A DNA stretch of 34,652 nucleotides from GCA-002715885 sp045561575 (GTDB lineage Bacteria; Bacteroidota; Bacteroidia; Flavobacteriales; BACL11): assembly GCA_045561575.1 (NCBI GenBank), contig JBJKXM010000058.1, forward strand, positions 1-34,652, written 5' to 3'. How positions within the stretch are numbered: the stretch's first letter is position 1; every line of letters starts with the position of its first letter. Shown here piece by piece: positions 34,023 to 34,652 of the stretch. The notes beneath the pieces are model-generated. The model was not told where the DNA came from. It ran no database searches and was given only the letters and a program-made list of their open reading frames with translations. The translations under genes were made by a program, and so were the position numbers.

Positions 34023-34652
34023 ATGATAAAAGAGAATATAAATTTTAAGAATATGAAAGAAATTAATCAAAATATAGGAATACTTTTAGTTTTTATAATG
34101 TGTTTCTTTAGTATCAGTTCTTATGCTGGAAATGAGCAAAGAGCAGGTCAGGCTGGAGCATCTGAGCTATTAATTAACCCATGGGCAAGAACTTCTGGTT
34201 GGGCAGGTGCTAACGTTGCTGGTGTTAGAGGAGTTGAAGGAATGTATTCGAATGTTGCTGGTTTAGCTTTTACTGAAAAAACAGAGTTAATTTTCACACA
34301 AACATCTTGGTTACAGTATGGAAGTAAAATGTTTGATGCTAATTCATCGGTAAGTAGTATAAGTACATTTGGTTTCGCTCAAAAAGTAGGTGAATCAGGT
34401 GTTTTAGGTCTTGCAGTTATGAATATGAATTTTGGAGATATAGAAATTACTACCGTTGATTTACCTGATGGCGGAATAGGGACATATTCCCCTAGATTTA
34501 TGAATATCTCACTAGCATATTCTCAAATCTTTTCAAATAGTATATATGGTGGATTAACTGTAAAAATGATTTCAGAGCAAATATCAAATGTTGGAGCTAA
34601 TGGAATTGCACTTGATGCAGGAATCCAATATGTAACAGGGGCAAAGGATAAT
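34023..34652 (+). CDS. PorV/PorQ family outer-membrane protein, N-terminal part (3' truncated)
   Basis: The frame is open to the window edge, giving 210 codons of an incomplete protein. A signal peptide is visible as MKEINQNIGILLVFIMCFFSISSYA if translation begins at the in-frame ATG at 34053; the ATG at 34023 would add 10 residues. The mature start (GQAGASELLINPWARTSGWAGA, GVEGMYSNVAGLAFTEKTEL) is the typical opening of PorV/PorQ proteins, FadL-like 14-strand barrels. PorV shuttles T9SS cargo from the translocon to the cell-surface attachment machinery. Its place 2 bases after the T9SS-type cargo gene suggests a dedicated partner. The rest of the gene is not visible. Confidence 0.88.
   Translation, partial: MIKENINFKNMKEINQNIGILLVFIMCFFSISSYAGNEQRAGQAGASELLINPWARTSGWAGANVAGVRGVEGMYSNVAGLAFTEKTELIFTQTSWLQYGSKMFDANSSVSSISTFGFAQKVGESGVLGLAVMNMNFGDIEITTVDLPDGGIGTYSPRFMNISLAYSQIFSNSIYGGLTVKMISEQISNVGANGIALDAGIQYVTGAKDN

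Overview
The window is a gene-dense, AT-rich stretch of a Bacteroidota chromosome, most likely an uncultured marine Flavobacteriia-like lineage. The grounds are: a long SecA with Bacteroidota-type insertions, Bacteroidota-restricted families (DUF2795, DUF4290), geranylgeranylglyceryl phosphate synthase, a DnaJ with only two zinc-finger Cys repeats, TonB-dependent receptors, a type IX secretion (T9SS) C-terminal domain with a PorV-family protein, and promoters of the Bacteroidota form TTG...TAnnTTTG. No tRNA, rRNA, CRISPR array, insertion sequence or phage gene was recognised. No gap between genes exceeds about 215 bases. Taxonomy is inferred from remembered families, not from a search.

Layout. 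1-1797 (+): the 3' end of a DsbD-like thiol:disulfide protein, overlapping an M42 aminopeptidase. 1812-5132 (-): secA with a good promoter. 5211-8471 (-): a DUF2795 protein, then upstream of it a tight five-gene run transcribed M23 peptidase, MerR, DksA-like zinc finger, methyltransferase, cobalamin adenosyltransferase. 8574-11168 (+): alaS, ending in a strong bidirectional terminator. 11217-12928 (-): two outer-membrane beta-barrel genes, each with its own promoter, the larger also with its own terminator. 13142-16906 (-): grpE-dnaJ-ABC ATPase-ABC permease, with the permease broken by an in-frame stop close to its 3' end. 16983-19404 (-): DUF4290, murA (with Asp at the usual catalytic Cys) and a TlpA-like thioredoxin. 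19468-24225 (-): a phosphopantetheinyl transferase and GGGP synthase, then a PnuC-type transporter, a NadR-like kinase, a TPP riboswitch and a TonB-dependent receptor, read together as thiamine uptake. 24274-25566 (+): ahcY, ending convergently against a small Cys-rich lipoprotein. 26105-34652 (+): an operon of a 1230-residue TonB-dependent receptor, a 1400-residue exported protein with a T9SS-type C-terminal domain, and a PorV-family protein cut by the window end.

Most of the window is core housekeeping. The parts with most biological interest are the TPP-riboswitch/TonB/PnuC/kinase group, the TonB receptor-T9SS cargo-PorV cassette at the right end, the broken ABC permease, and the MurA active-site substitution that predicts fosfomycin insensitivity.
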